A stretch of 52,123 bases of DNA from 66-474 sp040255405 (GCA_040255405.1 JBDZUX010000018.1:1-52123); one strand, 5' to 3'; numbered from the stretch's first letter, positions 43,162 to 51,250 are shown. Made by a program: numbers and translations. The notes: generated from the letters alone by a model not told the origin.

Positions 43162-43956
43162 TCAACTTTTACCGGCAAACGCTTCGTCCAGCCACGCGTG
43201 CATCAATGCGAACGCACGCTTGGCCACCGGTGCGTCGTACACGCAGCCGGGCGGCGAATGTGACCACGGCTCGGCGAAACAATGCACCGCGCCGCCGAAC
43301 ACCACGAACTGCCAGGGTGCGGGGCTCTGCTGCATCTCCTTCATGAAATCCGGCGCATCCGGCATGGTGCCGCGATCGTCGCCGCCGTTCATTGCCAGCA
43401 CGCGTGCCTTGATGTGCTTCGCGAGTGCCGCATCGTCGGTACCGAGTCCGCCGTGGAAACTCACCACCGCGGCGATGTCGCTGCCGGCGCGCGCGAGATC
43501 GAGCACCGAGGTACCGCCGAAACAGAACCCGATCGCGGCGAACCTGGACGCGTCGATCGGCGCCGCATGTCTGGCCGCCAGCGCCTGCAACTCGTCGAAT
43601 GCCGCCACCACCCGCTTGCGCAGCAGCGCCCGGTCGGCGTACAGCGGTTTGGTCGCGGCCTGCGCTTGCTGGTTGTCCTTCGGCCGCACGGCCTTGCCGT
43701 ACATGTCGCCCATGAAGATCACGTAGTCCTTGCCCGCGATCGTCCTGGCGAAGTCGATGCTGCGGGCGTTGACCCCGGTCCAGTCGGGGATCATCAACAG
43801 CCCGGGCCGTGGCGTTTGCACCGCGTCGTCCCACACCAGCACGCCCTGCATGGCGGTGCCGTCGACGCTGTAGTCCACGGTTTGCGTGCGCATCGCGGCG
43901 TGCGCGAGCGATGCAGAACCCAACAGCAGCAGCAACGCGAGGAATGTCTTGCGCAT
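43162..43956 (-). CDS. Secreted dienelactone hydrolase family protein
   Basis: 264 residues. Signal peptide MRKTFLALLLLLGSASLAHA; alpha/beta hydrolase with the Cys nucleophile in IGFCFGGTSVLDLA, the Asp in GGDDRG and the His in GAVHCFAEP. Dienelactone hydrolases cleave lactone or ester bonds; export suggests a role outside the cytoplasm. Substrate unknown. Preceded by a 72-base spacer to the UbiI-like gene. Confidence 0.9.
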   Translation of the reverse strand: MRKTFLALLLLLGSASLAHAAMRTQTVDYSVDGTAMQGVLVWDDAVQTPRPGLLMIPDWTGVNARSIDFARTIAGKDYVIFMGDMYGKAVRPKDNQQAQAATKPLYADRALLRKRVVAAFDELQALAARHAAPIDASRFAAIGFCFGGTSVLDLARAGSDIAAVVSFHGGLGTDDAALAKHIKARVLAMNGGDDRGTMPDAPDFMKEMQQSPAPWQFVVFGGAVHCFAEPWSHSPPGCVYDAPVAKRAFALMHAWLDEAFAGKS

Positions 43957-44028
43957 GATCGTCTCCCCACCTTTTGGTGGTCCAGGGCTGCAGCCCTCCC
44001 CTTCAAGAGGAAGGGAAAGGTCATCAGG

Positions 44029-45216
44029 TTACGCGACACCTTCAGCATGCGCCGACAAGCGCCGCTTCAGTGGGCCGAAAACATCCAGCGCGCGTATTCC
44101 GGCGCCGCGCAGCATGCCCCAACCCGGCGCCTGCCACGCGAACATCCGCTCGATCGCATCGAATGCCCGCGCGTCCAGCGTGCTCGCGGCGCGTCGGCGG
44201 CGCGCGTAACGTTCCAATACATGTGACGCGGCGAAATCCCGCCCCGCGTCGCGCGCCTCGCCGAGTACCGACGCCAGCTCCGCGACATCGCGCAGGCCGA
44301 GATTCGCGCCCTGCCCGGCCAACGGATGCACCGCGTGCGCGGCATCACCGATCAGGACGCAGCGTCCGGCCGAAAAACGTTCGGCGATCTGCAGGCGCAA
44401 CGGAAAGGACGCGCGCGGCGTCGTTGACGTGAGGCGGCCGAGCCGGAAGTCGGACGCCATTCCGGCCGCTTCAAGAAACGCGGCATCGTCCAGCGCCAAC
44501 ACCTCGTGCGCGCGTGTTTCCGGCAACGACCACACGATCGAGCTGCGCCCGTCCGACAGCGGCAGCAGCGCGATCGGCCCTTCGCGCGTGAAGCGCTGCC
44601 AGGCCGTCGCTTCGTGCGCGCGTTCGGTCGCGACGTGCGCGACCACGGCCCGTTGCGCGTAATCGCGCCCACGCACGCCGATCCCGGCTTGCTCGCGCAA
44701 TGTCGAACCCGCGCCATCGGCAATCACCAGCAACGCCGCGGACAGGACTTCGCCGTTGTCGAGATCCAGCGTGATGCGATCGTCGCGCTGCGCGAACGTG
44801 GTGACGCGCGCGGGACAGACGCGACGCACGCCGGCGCCCTCCAGCGCGTTCCACAACGTGCTCGCAATCAGGTCGTTCTCGACGATCCAGCCGAGTTGTG
44901 CGCGACCTTCATCTGCGGCGTCGAACCCGAGTTCCGCGCCGGACGCCGCATCCCACACGCACATGCGGCGATAGGGCGACACGCGCGCGGCTTCGATGCC
45001 TCGCCACACGCCAAGTTCGTCGAGCAGGCGCGCGGACGACGGCGCCAATGCGATCACACGCAGGTCTTCGGGTTCGACACCCAGCCAAGGTTTCGGTTCG
45101 CGCGCTTCCAGCAACGCCACGGCAAAACCGCGGCGCGCCAAGGCCAGCGCGCAGGCGGCACCGACCATGCCGCCGCCGGCAATCGCGATGTCGAGCGCGG
45201 GCCGCCGCGCGTTCAC
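44029..45216 (-). CDS. UbiH/UbiI/VisC-type FAD-dependent hydroxylase
   Basis: 395 residues from GTG 45216, whose GTGA overlaps the stop of the upstream ubiH. Rossmann FAD motif IAGGGMVGAACALALARRG, then DGAGSTLREQAGI and GDAAHAVHPLAGQGANLGLRDV. A flavin monooxygenase of ubiquinone ring synthesis; UbiI, UbiF or UbiM cannot be told apart by eye. The tight overlap indicates one operon with ubiH. Confidence 0.88.
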   Translation of the reverse strand: MNARRPALDIAIAGGGMVGAACALALARRGFAVALLEAREPKPWLGVEPEDLRVIALAPSSARLLDELGVWRGIEAARVSPYRRMCVWDAASGAELGFDAADEGRAQLGWIVENDLIASTLWNALEGAGVRRVCPARVTTFAQRDDRITLDLDNGEVLSAALLVIADGAGSTLREQAGIGVRGRDYAQRAVVAHVATERAHEATAWQRFTREGPIALLPLSDGRSSIVWSLPETRAHEVLALDDAAFLEAAGMASDFRLGRLTSTTPRASFPLRLQIAERFSAGRCVLIGDAAHAVHPLAGQGANLGLRDVAELASVLGEARDAGRDFAASHVLERYARRRRAASTLDARAFDAIERMFAWQAPGWGMLRGAGIRALDVFGPLKRRLSAHAEGVA

Positions 45217-46427
45217 GGACCGGTATCCAGCACCGCGACTGGCGGGATGCCGTGAAAACCCATGCCTTTGCGGGCGACGGCGTGGCGCAACGGCGGGATG
45301 CCATCCAACGCCAGCAAGGCCAGCGAACGCAGCGGTGCCAGCGCAGGCTGCGCAAGGCACCCCAGCGCGATCAGCCCGTGGCTGAAAGCCAGCACGCCAT
45401 CACGGTCGGGTGCGCGGCGTGCGGCATAGTCGCCCAACAGCGCAGGCGTGCCCGGATCGTCGGCGGCGGCGATCAATTCCGCGAGCGTCAAGGCATCGCG
45501 CAAGCCGAGATTGAACCCTTGCGCGCCGACCGGATGCACGGTCTGCGCGGCATTGCCGACCAGCACCGCGTGCGGGGCGGTGATCGCATCCGCCAGCACG
45601 CGGCGGATGCGATGCGGGAAACGTTTGCCCGGCCGCGACAACGCGCCGAGCTTCCAGCCGAAACGCCGCTGCGCCAATGCCAGGAACGCTGCGTCGTCCA
45701 TCATCGCGACTTCATCGTGGCGATCGGCCGAAACCGTCAATACCAGTCCGCGCCGCTGGTTCGGCAACGGCAACAGCGCCACCGGGCCGTCGTCGGTGAA
45801 ACGCTCGAACGCGCAGCCCGGCATGTCGCGTTCGCACGCAACCGTGCAGACGAACAGGCTCTGCCCGTAATCATGTTCCGTCGCGCCGACGCCGACCCGT
45901 GCGCGCACCAGTGAATCGCTGCCGTCGGCGCCGACCACCAGTCGCGCCTCGAGGTCGTGTTCGCCGGCGGCCGCGGCGATGCGTGCACGCCAGCCCGAAT
46001 CGACCGGCGTCAGTGAAGCCAGCTTCGCGGGGGCGAGGCGCCGCACGCGCGTGCACGTCGCGAGGTGCCGCTCCAGCGCCGCCCCCAGCACGCGTCCCGG
46101 CACCACGCGTCCCAAGGCATCGACGCCCGCTTCCTCGGCGCTCATCCGCAACCGGCCGAACTCGCCGGCGCGGCTGACCTCGACGCGGCGGATCGTGCCG
46201 GCGGCCGCTTCGAGTTGTGGCCACACGCCGAGATGGCACAGCGCGTTCACCGATGCGCGCGCCAGCACCAGGTTGCGATCGTCGTCGCCCGGCGTCGGCT
46301 GTGTCCCGCCGCGTGGCAAATTTGCTTCCAGCAACGTCGCGGGCCTTCCGGCGGCATCCAGCGCCAGCGCCAGGCTCACGCCCACCAGCCCACCGCCCAC
46401 GATCAAGATGTCGGTGCGTTCCGTCAT
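45213..46427 (-). CDS. ubiH: 2-octaprenyl-6-methoxyphenol hydroxylase UbiH
   Basis: 404 residues. FAD motif ILIVGGGLVGVSLALALDAAG; UbiH-like DDRNLVLARASVNALCHLGVW; VVGADGSDSLVRARVGV; GNAAQTVHPVGAQGFNLGLRDA. It hydroxylates the ubiquinone precursor ring. First gene of the pair with the following hydroxylase (4-base overlap). The start codon lies seven bases after a -10-like TATCAT. Confidence 0.9.
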   Translation of the reverse strand: MTERTDILIVGGGLVGVSLALALDAAGRPATLLEANLPRGGTQPTPGDDDRNLVLARASVNALCHLGVWPQLEAAAGTIRRVEVSRAGEFGRLRMSAEEAGVDALGRVVPGRVLGAALERHLATCTRVRRLAPAKLASLTPVDSGWRARIAAAAGEHDLEARLVVGADGSDSLVRARVGVGATEHDYGQSLFVCTVACERDMPGCAFERFTDDGPVALLPLPNQRRGLVLTVSADRHDEVAMMDDAAFLALAQRRFGWKLGALSRPGKRFPHRIRRVLADAITAPHAVLVGNAAQTVHPVGAQGFNLGLRDALTLAELIAAADDPGTPALLGDYAARRAPDRDGVLAFSHGLIALGCLAQPALAPLRSLALLALDGIPPLRHAVARKGMGFHGIPPVAVLDTGP

Positions 46428-46434
46428 CTGGGGA

Positions 46435-46440
46435 ATGATA
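46435..46440 (-). promoter_or_regulatory. -10 box giving a probable leaderless ubiH mRNA
   Basis: TATCAT on the minus strand ends seven bases before the ATG at 46427; TCCCCAG separates them. Confidence 0.45.
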
Positions 46441-46518
46441 GCCGGTTGATGCCGGTCAGCCCGCGGCCGCGTCCATTTGCGCTAAGCTTTGCTGCTAGAC
46501 GCAACGAGGATGGATTCC

Positions 46519-47097
46519 ATGTCGCAACCCGCCCGCTCTCCGCAATCGGCCTTGGTTTCCCCCGGCACCCTGGTGCTGTGCGGGATGGTCGCCTTCACCG
46601 TCGTGTACCGCCTGATGGTGCACTACGCGGCGGGCGCGATGCCGTGGAATTTCACGCCGGTGGAGGCGATGGCGCTGTTCGGCGGCGCGTATTTTGCCGA
46701 TCGCAAACTGGCGCTTGCGGCGCCGTTGGTTGCGTTGTTCCTGGCTGACTGCTTCATCGGCTTCTACGGCTGGATGATGCTCGTGGTGTACGGGTGCGTG
46801 GCGCTCACGGCGTTCGCGGGCTTCGGCCTGCGCGGTCGCGTGCGGTTCCTGAACACCGCCTTCGCGGCGGTGGCGAGCGCCACCGGTTTCTACCTCGTCA
46901 CCAATTTCGCCGTGTGGCTGGGCGGTACGATGTACCCCCACACCGCGGCGGGCCTGGTGACGTCGTTCGTCGCCGGCTGGCCGTTCTACCAGTACGGCAG
47001 CCTGCCCGGCACGCTGCTGTGGACGGCGCTGCTGTTCGGCGGGTTCGCCCTGCTCGGCCGCCGCTGGGACGTGCTGCGGGTGACCGCCGCGCACTGA
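46519..47097 (+). CDS. DUF6580-like integral membrane protein, possible vitamin transporter
   Basis: 192 residues from ATG 46519 (GAGG nine bases upstream; ATG 46510 also in frame). About five or six hydrophobic segments: VLCGMVAFTVVYRLMV, ALAAPLVALFLADCFIGFYG, LVVYGCVALTAFAGF, SFVAGWPFYQ, LLWTALLFGGFALLG. The block WNFTPVEAMALFGGAYFADR is typical of this family, whose topology resembles ECF-transporter S components. The cobalamin adenosyltransferase begins seven bases after it, so cobalamin or corrinoid uptake is a reasonable guess. Confidence 0.75.
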   Translation: MSQPARSPQSALVSPGTLVLCGMVAFTVVYRLMVHYAAGAMPWNFTPVEAMALFGGAYFADRKLALAAPLVALFLADCFIGFYGWMMLVVYGCVALTAFAGFGLRGRVRFLNTAFAAVASATGFYLVTNFAVWLGGTMYPHTAAGLVTSFVAGWPFYQYGSLPGTLLWTALLFGGFALLGRRWDVLRVTAAH

Positions 47098-47104
47098 CGG
47101 GAAG

Positions 47105-47668
47105 ATGGGCATGCGCGTCACCAAGGTCTATACGCGCACGGGCGACGATGGCACCACCGGGCTCGGTGACGGCTCGCGCACGCCCAAGGACGCCGCGCGC
47201 GTCGAGGCCTACGGCACCGTCGACGAGTTGAACTCGCACATCGGCGTGCTGCTTGCCTGCACCGACGTGCCCGACGACATTCGCGAGCTGCTGGGGCGCA
47301 TCCAGCACGCGCTGTTCGATCTCGGCGGTGAGCTGTGCGTGCCCGGCATGGAAACGGTCCACGAGGCCGACGTCACCGCGCTGGAACAGACGCTCGACCA
47401 TTACAACGCCGACCTGCCGCGCCTGAAGGAGTTCATCCTGCCGGGCGGCGGCATGGCGGCCGCGCAATGCCATGTCGCACGGACCGTCTGCCGGCGCGCC
47501 GAACGTCGCGTGGTCACGCTGGCGCGCAACGAAAGCGTGCGGGCGGAAGTCATGCATTACCTCAACCGCCTGTCGGACCTGTTGTTCGTGCTGTGCCGCG
47601 TGCTGGCGCGCGCCAGCGGGCACGGCGAAGTGCTGTGGCAGCACGAGAAACGGCCCCGGCCGAAATAA
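47105..47668 (+). CDS. PduO-type cob(I)alamin adenosyltransferase
   Basis: 187 residues. N-terminal ATP-binding signature RVTKVYTRTGDDGTTGLGDG, helical-bundle residues RVEAYGTVDELNSHIGV, HALFDLGGELCVPG and VCRRAERRVVTLAR near the corrin site, C-terminal LNRLSDLLFVLCRVLAR. It adenosylates cob(I)alamin. Probably co-transcribed with the membrane protein just upstream (7-base gap). Confidence 0.95.
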   Translation: MGMRVTKVYTRTGDDGTTGLGDGSRTPKDAARVEAYGTVDELNSHIGVLLACTDVPDDIRELLGRIQHALFDLGGELCVPGMETVHEADVTALEQTLDHYNADLPRLKEFILPGGGMAAAQCHVARTVCRRAERRVVTLARNESVRAEVMHYLNRLSDLLFVLCRVLARASGHGEVLWQHEKRPRPK

Positions 47669-47823
47669 CCGCGTCACGACGCCGTACGCGACCGCCCGAT
47701 CGCGGCAGCGCGCACCCCGATCGCCCCGTCACCCATGCACGCGTCACCGGGGCCGTCCGCGGCTTCGGCGGGCGGAACCCGGGATCCGGCGGCTGTCGTT
47801 CGCCGGGCAGCACCCGACTTCGA

Positions 47824-47829
47824 TAGCAT
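47824..47829 (+). promoter_or_regulatory. -10 box giving a probable leaderless HDAC-family mRNA
   Basis: TAGCAT ends seven bases before the ATG at 47837; no ribosome-binding site lies in CGGCATC between. Confidence 0.35.
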
Positions 47830-47836
47830 CGGCATC

Positions 47837-48766
47837 ATGCGCATCTACACCCATGCCGCCTGCCTCGGCCACGATCCCGGCGGCAGCCACCCCGAATCGC
47901 CCGCGCGCCTGCGCGCGGTGCTGCAGGCCCTGGACGCGCCCCAATTCGCCGCGCTGCCGCGCCTCGAAGCGCCGCGCGCCACCCGCGAACAACTGGAACG
48001 CGTGCACGACGCCGCCTACGTCGATCGCATCTTCGCCAGCGTTCCCGGCGAGGGCCACGCGCGCCTCGACCCCGACACCGTGATGTCGCCCGGCTCGCTG
48101 GAAGCCGCGTTGCGCGCGGCCGGTGCCGCCTGCGCCGCGACCGATGCGGTGCTCGGCGACGAAACGCGTCGCGCATTCTGCGCCGTGCGGCCGCCCGGGC
48201 ACCATGCGACGCACGGCGAGGCCATGGGGTTTTGCCTGTTCGACAGCGTCGCGGTCGCCGCCGCGCACGCACTTGCCGTGCATGGATTGCAACGTGTCGC
48301 GATCGTCGATTTCGACGTGCACCATGGCAACGGCACCCAGGACATTTTCCGGCACGACGTGCGGGTGATGTACGCGTCCAGCCACCAGATGCCGCTGTAT
48401 CCCGGCACCGGCGCCGCAAGCGAGCACGGCGACGGCAACATCTTCAACGCGCCGCTGGCGCCGGGCGCGGGGTCGATCGAATTCCGCGCAGTGTGGGACA
48501 AGACCCTGCTGCCCGAACTGGACATGTTCCGGCCCGAACTGCTGCTGATCTCCGCGGGTTTCGACGCGCATGCGCGCGATCCGCTGGCCGACCTGAAACT
48601 TGCGACCGACGATTACACGTGGATCACCCGGCGCCTGGGCGAACTCGCCGACCGCCACGCCGACGGCCGCATCGTGTCGGCACTCGAAGGCGGTTATGAC
48701 CTCGTGGCGCTTGGCGAATGCAGCGCCGCGCATGTCGCGGCACTGGCCGGTCCCGCCCGCGCGTAG
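47837..48766 (+). CDS. Histone deacetylase family (class II, AcuC/AphA-like) amidohydrolase
   Basis: 309 residues from ATG 47837. Zinc-hydrolase motifs: AVRPPGHHATHGEAMGFCLF, VDFDVHHGNGTQDIF (metal-binding Asp/His), LISAGFDAHARDPLADL and ALEGGYDL. Bacterial members deacetylate acetylpolyamines or other small amides and sometimes proteins. The in-frame extension upstream lacks homology. Last chromosomal-type gene before the cassette array. Confidence 0.93.
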   Translation: MRIYTHAACLGHDPGGSHPESPARLRAVLQALDAPQFAALPRLEAPRATREQLERVHDAAYVDRIFASVPGEGHARLDPDTVMSPGSLEAALRAAGAACAATDAVLGDETRRAFCAVRPPGHHATHGEAMGFCLFDSVAVAAAHALAVHGLQRVAIVDFDVHHGNGTQDIFRHDVRVMYASSHQMPLYPGTGAASEHGDGNIFNAPLAPGAGSIEFRAVWDKTLLPELDMFRPELLLISAGFDAHARDPLADLKLATDDYTWITRRLGELADRHADGRIVSALEGGYDLVALGECSAAHVAALAGPARA

Positions 48767-48808
48767 CGGCCCGCATGCCATGCGGCAACACGGGGGCCGG
48801 TTCAACAA

Positions 48809-48822
48809 TTCCGCTTGCGGAA
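48809..48822. repeat. Short hairpin in the HDAC to array spacer
   Basis: TTCCGC-TT-GCGGAA, six base pairs with a 2-base loop. No T-run follows. It lies just outside the distal attC-like site. Confidence 0.4.
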
Positions 48823-48884
48823 ATGCAGCCTGACAAATCGTCCGGCACGCACCGCGCCGGCACGCAGCACAACCCACCCCGGCA

Positions 48885-48952
48885 GCCCGAACGCCCGAGG
48901 CCGGGCGATCATTTTCCCGGCACGGAGGGAAGCCCCTGCAGAATTGTTCGGC
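48885..48952 (-). repeat. attC-like site 1 (distal end of array, degenerate)
   Basis: On the minus strand, R''-like GCCGAAC (+AATTC) at 48946-48952 and R'-like GTTCGGGC at 48885-48892; between them is an inner stem GCCGGG / CCCGGC. It lies at the 3' end of the cupin cassette. Core match is poor, so the call rests on position within the series. Confidence 0.45.
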
Positions 48953-48960
48953 GACGGCTG

Positions 48961-49347
48961 TCAGCCGCCCATTTTCCGGAGCATGTGCTCGATCACTTCG
49001 CTGTGCTCGTGCTGCGGGCTGAACAGGATGACCTCGGCGTCCTGGCCGACTTTGACCGTGTGACCGGGAGGCCAGTAGAACAAGTCACCACCATTGACCG
49101 CTTCGGCCGTCCCGTCTGCGTAGGTGACGGTGAGCGCACCCTGCAGCACGTAGCCCCAATGCGGAGCCTGGCAAAGATCGTCCTCCAGCCCCTTAAGCAG
49201 CGGCGCGATATCGGTACCGGCGCCAAGCGAGAAGTACTCGCCGCTGATGGTGCCGTAGCCGGCAGCGCTGCCGAATTCTGTCTTTTGACGGGCGATTGCG
49301 CCCGGTACATTGATCCTGGCTGGTATGTCTTGCCTGGCGATGCGCAT
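48961..49347 (-). CDS. Cupin domain protein (integron cassette)
   Basis: 128 residues from ATG 49347 (GAGGAGGGA upstream). Single cupin barrel: HWGYVLQGALTVTYADGTAE then GGDLFYWPPGHTVKV and EVILFSPQHEHSEV. Small-molecule or metal binding expected; substrate unknown. Its stop lies eight bases before the R'' of an attC-like site, the layout of a mobile cassette. Confidence 0.85.
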   Translation of the reverse strand: MRIARQDIPARINVPGAIARQKTEFGSAAGYGTISGEYFSLGAGTDIAPLLKGLEDDLCQAPHWGYVLQGALTVTYADGTAEAVNGGDLFYWPPGHTVKVGQDAEVILFSPQHEHSEVIEHMLRKMGG

Positions 49348-49384
49348 CGCAGTCCCTCCTCGCGGGGATGAAGCCGAACAAATG

Positions 49385-49444
49385 ACCTGGCGCCTGGATC
49401 GAGCCGTACCGCGAAGCGGCGCCGGCTCGAAGGAACGGTCGCAC
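49385..49444 (-). repeat. attC-like site 2
   Basis: Minus strand: R'-like GCCAGGT at 49385-49391, R''-like GTGCGAC at 49438-49444, and between them GAGCCGGCGCCGCTTCGCGG pairing with ACGGCTC. This closely follows the classical attC arm order AAGCCGACGCCG / CGGCGCGGCTT, with some decay in the cores. Confidence 0.65.
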
Positions 49445-49457
49445 GCGGCCGCGCAAG

Positions 49458-49856
49458 TCATGCAGCGGGCACGCGACTTTTCATGTCAAGGTATGCCGTT
49501 TCGATCAACTTCTCCAGCGCCGGAGCATCAACTTTTTCTTCCGGGCGAAGCTTCACGTGGCGCATGAATTTCCCGGTGCCTTCCAGCAGGCCATTCGGGT
49601 CCGGCAAACAGGCGCCGAGAAAGAACCCGACGTTGACATGGGCCGTGAAGGCATTGACGTAGCAGAATGCCGCCTCGCCCACGCAGGCAGTCGGGTGGCC
49701 GTCGTGGAGAAGCTCCCGGACATCGCCGCCGCAAGCGCGCATGATCTCGAACCAGTGGCAGGCGATCGCTGCCAATGCCTGCGGATGCCGGTGCATCCAC
49801 TGCTCGATCGCGGGCTCCCGTTCGACCGCGGTGGGAAACAACATGAGTCGGCGCAT
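49458..49856 (-). CDS. DUF1801 family protein (integron cassette)
   Basis: 132 residues. DUF1801 pattern: LLHDGHPTACVGEAAFCYVN, FTAHVNVGFFLGACLPDP, LLEGTGKFMRHVKLRPEEKV. Related to the YdhG/frataxin-like fold; function unknown. It occupies one cassette of about 490 bases between attC-like sites 2 and 3. Confidence 0.88.
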   Translation of the reverse strand: MRRLMLFPTAVEREPAIEQWMHRHPQALAAIACHWFEIMRACGGDVRELLHDGHPTACVGEAAFCYVNAFTAHVNVGFFLGACLPDPNGLLEGTGKFMRHVKLRPEEKVDAPALEKLIETAYLDMKSRVPAA

Positions 49857-49874
49857 GACGCTGACACTCCCGCC

Positions 49875-49931
49875 CGATAACGCCTGAACTTGGCGGCGCG
49901 CCCAGCGCGGCCGCCGGAATGCCTGTCAGGT
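49875..49931 (-). repeat. attC-like site 3
   Basis: Minus strand: R'' ACCTGAC at 49925-49931, overlapping the GFA stop codon; paired arms CGGCGGCCGCGC / GCGCGCCGCC around TGG; then TTCAGGCGTTATCG, with R' GTTATCG at 49875-49881. The GGCGTTA core matches known sites. Confidence 0.7.
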
Positions 49932-50369
49932 GCCAGTCACTTGCACATCCGGCACCCAAACCTCCAGCCACCTCGCCACCTTTTGCTTCGGGCTCAGGGC
50001 TTGCGGTGACGCCGGGATGCTGGGCGCAAACTCCAGCCCGCCATCGAGGCAAGTGGCATTGACCGCCCCATAGAGCCGACCGTCATGCTCGAAGGTGACG
50101 GCGACCAACACTCCACACGCCGGGCACAGCCGAAACTCCGCGGTACCGGAGCCCTGGCGATAAGAACGCAAGGCGCTCGGGCCACTGCTGACAATGCGTA
50201 GCTGTCCCGCGGGATCCGAAACGTATGCGGCTCCATGCTTCGTGCAAAAGCTGCAATCGCAGGCGCGTGGAACCGTAGCCCGCAGTTCTTGGCGGGTCGT
50301 GAACTCGATTCTGACGCGCCTGCAATGACAGCCGCCATGGAGCGTCATGGGTTCCTGCATGGGCGACAT
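49926..50369 (-). CDS. GFA family zinc-binding protein (integron cassette)
   Basis: 147 residues from ATG 50369 (AAGGAG upstream; ATG 50360 possible). GFA cysteines in LHGGCHCRRVRIEF, PRACDCSFCTKHGAAY and LCPACGVLVAVTF. Possible zinc-dependent thiol chemistry; substrate unknown. The stop codon lies in attC-like site 3, typical for a cassette gene. Confidence 0.88.
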   Translation of the reverse strand: MSPMQEPMTLHGGCHCRRVRIEFTTRQELRATVPRACDCSFCTKHGAAYVSDPAGQLRIVSSGPSALRSYRQGSGTAEFRLCPACGVLVAVTFEHDGRLYGAVNATCLDGGLEFAPSIPASPQALSPKQKVARWLEVWVPDVQVTGT

Positions 50370-50381
50370 GGACTCCTTCCG

Positions 50382-50442
50382 GCCTGATGCTGAGGTGAAC
50401 CGGCGCGCGGCCTTCCGCGTCCGCTGGAGCGACTGGGTGGGC
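50382..50442 (-). repeat. attC-like site 4 (degenerate)
   Basis: Minus strand: R''-like GCCCACC at 50436-50442, arms CCAGCGGACGCGG and CCGCGCGCCGG around AAGG, then TTCACCTCAGCATCAGGC with the R' region at 50382-50390. Block order matches attC; R' has diverged. Confidence 0.55.
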
Positions 50443-50474
50443 CGCACACATGCCACCGGCACCACGGACATCTT

Positions 50475-50831
50475 CTAGTCCAGGAATTTCCAGGTTTTGG
50501 CACAATCAAATCTGCGAATCCGAATTGTCTCGATGACCGATGGATCGAAGTTGCGGAAGTTTACGCCCATCCGCTTTCCATCCGGAGCGATGGGTTGCCA
50601 GTGCGTTACGCAGCCGCACGTCGCGCATCGGCACAACGAGAGGCACTTGTCGCCCCACGCGTAGCGGTCGACAGCTTCCTTGCGAGCGATGATCTGCACC
50701 CGGCTTGGGTCGTAGTAACCCCAAAGCCCGGCATGGCGGCGGCAGATCGAGCAATTGCCGCTCGTGAGCCACCGCGGCTTTCCTGGAACCTGAATCCGGA
50801 CTGCGCCGCAGTGGCAAGAACCTGTGAGCAT
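50475..50831 (-). CDS. GFA family zinc-binding protein, short form (integron cassette)
   Basis: 118 residues. GSCHCGAVRIQVPG, GNCSICRRHAGLWGY and CRCATCGCVTHWQP give the family zinc cysteines. Annotated relatives are uncharacterised. Distinct in length and sequence from the neighbouring GFA cassette, so it is not a recent duplication. Confidence 0.88.
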   Translation of the reverse strand: MLTGSCHCGAVRIQVPGKPRWLTSGNCSICRRHAGLWGYYDPSRVQIIARKEAVDRYAWGDKCLSLCRCATCGCVTHWQPIAPDGKRMGVNFRNFDPSVIETIRIRRFDCAKTWKFLD

Positions 50832-50851
50832 GGGACTGCCCTCTCTGTGTG

Positions 50852-50906
50852 GCCTGACGCTCAGTCGAGTGCAACGTGAAGCTGCGTCGTCGTGGACGCA
50901 TCAGGC
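50852..50906 (-). repeat. attC-like site 5
   Basis: Minus strand: R'' GCCTGATGC at 50898-50906 and R' GCGTCAGGC at 50852-50860 are complementary apart from one T-G pair. The inner arms are weak. The stop codon of the Ada-domain gene lies inside R''. Confidence 0.6.
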
Positions 50907-51215
50907 CTTGGCGCTGATTGGCGCGGGAGCCGTGTGCCAGGGATAGCCCGCCGTGCGCACCGTTCCGCCGGCTTTCCAGGCGGCGTATTGCTCCGGCAGG
51001 CACTTGCCACAGGGCCTATACCCGGCCGCTATGGCTTCCGGCTCGCCGGCGAAGAAAACGCGATGCTGGTGGTAGTGGCCATTTGCCAGGTAGCGATTTG
51101 CCGAGGGGCAATCCAGGCGACCGTAGATCTTCCCGGGCCGGTAGCCGCCCAGCGAGCCCGGCACCGAACTCTCGTACTGCGAGCCATCGGCAGCCGTGAG
51201 GCGATAAGCGTTCAC
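50901..51215 (-). CDS. Stand-alone Ada-type metal-binding domain protein (integron cassette)
   Basis: 104 residues from GTG 51215 (VNAYRLTAADG). Ada N-terminal zinc-domain features: KIYGRLDCPSANRYLANG, HRVFFAGEPEAIAAGYRPCG and KCLPEQYAAWK. In Ada this domain removes methyl groups from phosphotriesters through Cys; here there is no AraC or methyltransferase domain, so DNA-methylation sensing or plain zinc binding are both possible. The start is by homology; RBS weak. Confidence 0.8.
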   Translation of the reverse strand: MNAYRLTAADGSQYESSVPGSLGGYRPGKIYGRLDCPSANRYLANGHYHQHRVFFAGEPEAIAAGYRPCGKCLPEQYAAWKAGGTVRTAGYPWHTAPAPISAKA

Positions 51216-51250
51216 GGGGCCGCTCGAGGCGCGATGAACTTCATTCGGGC

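Noticed and set aside
50507..51003. Minus-strand 165-codon frame across the GFA and Ada-domain cassettes
   Set aside because: It crosses an attC-like site and two recognised genes in another frame and has no recognisable domain.
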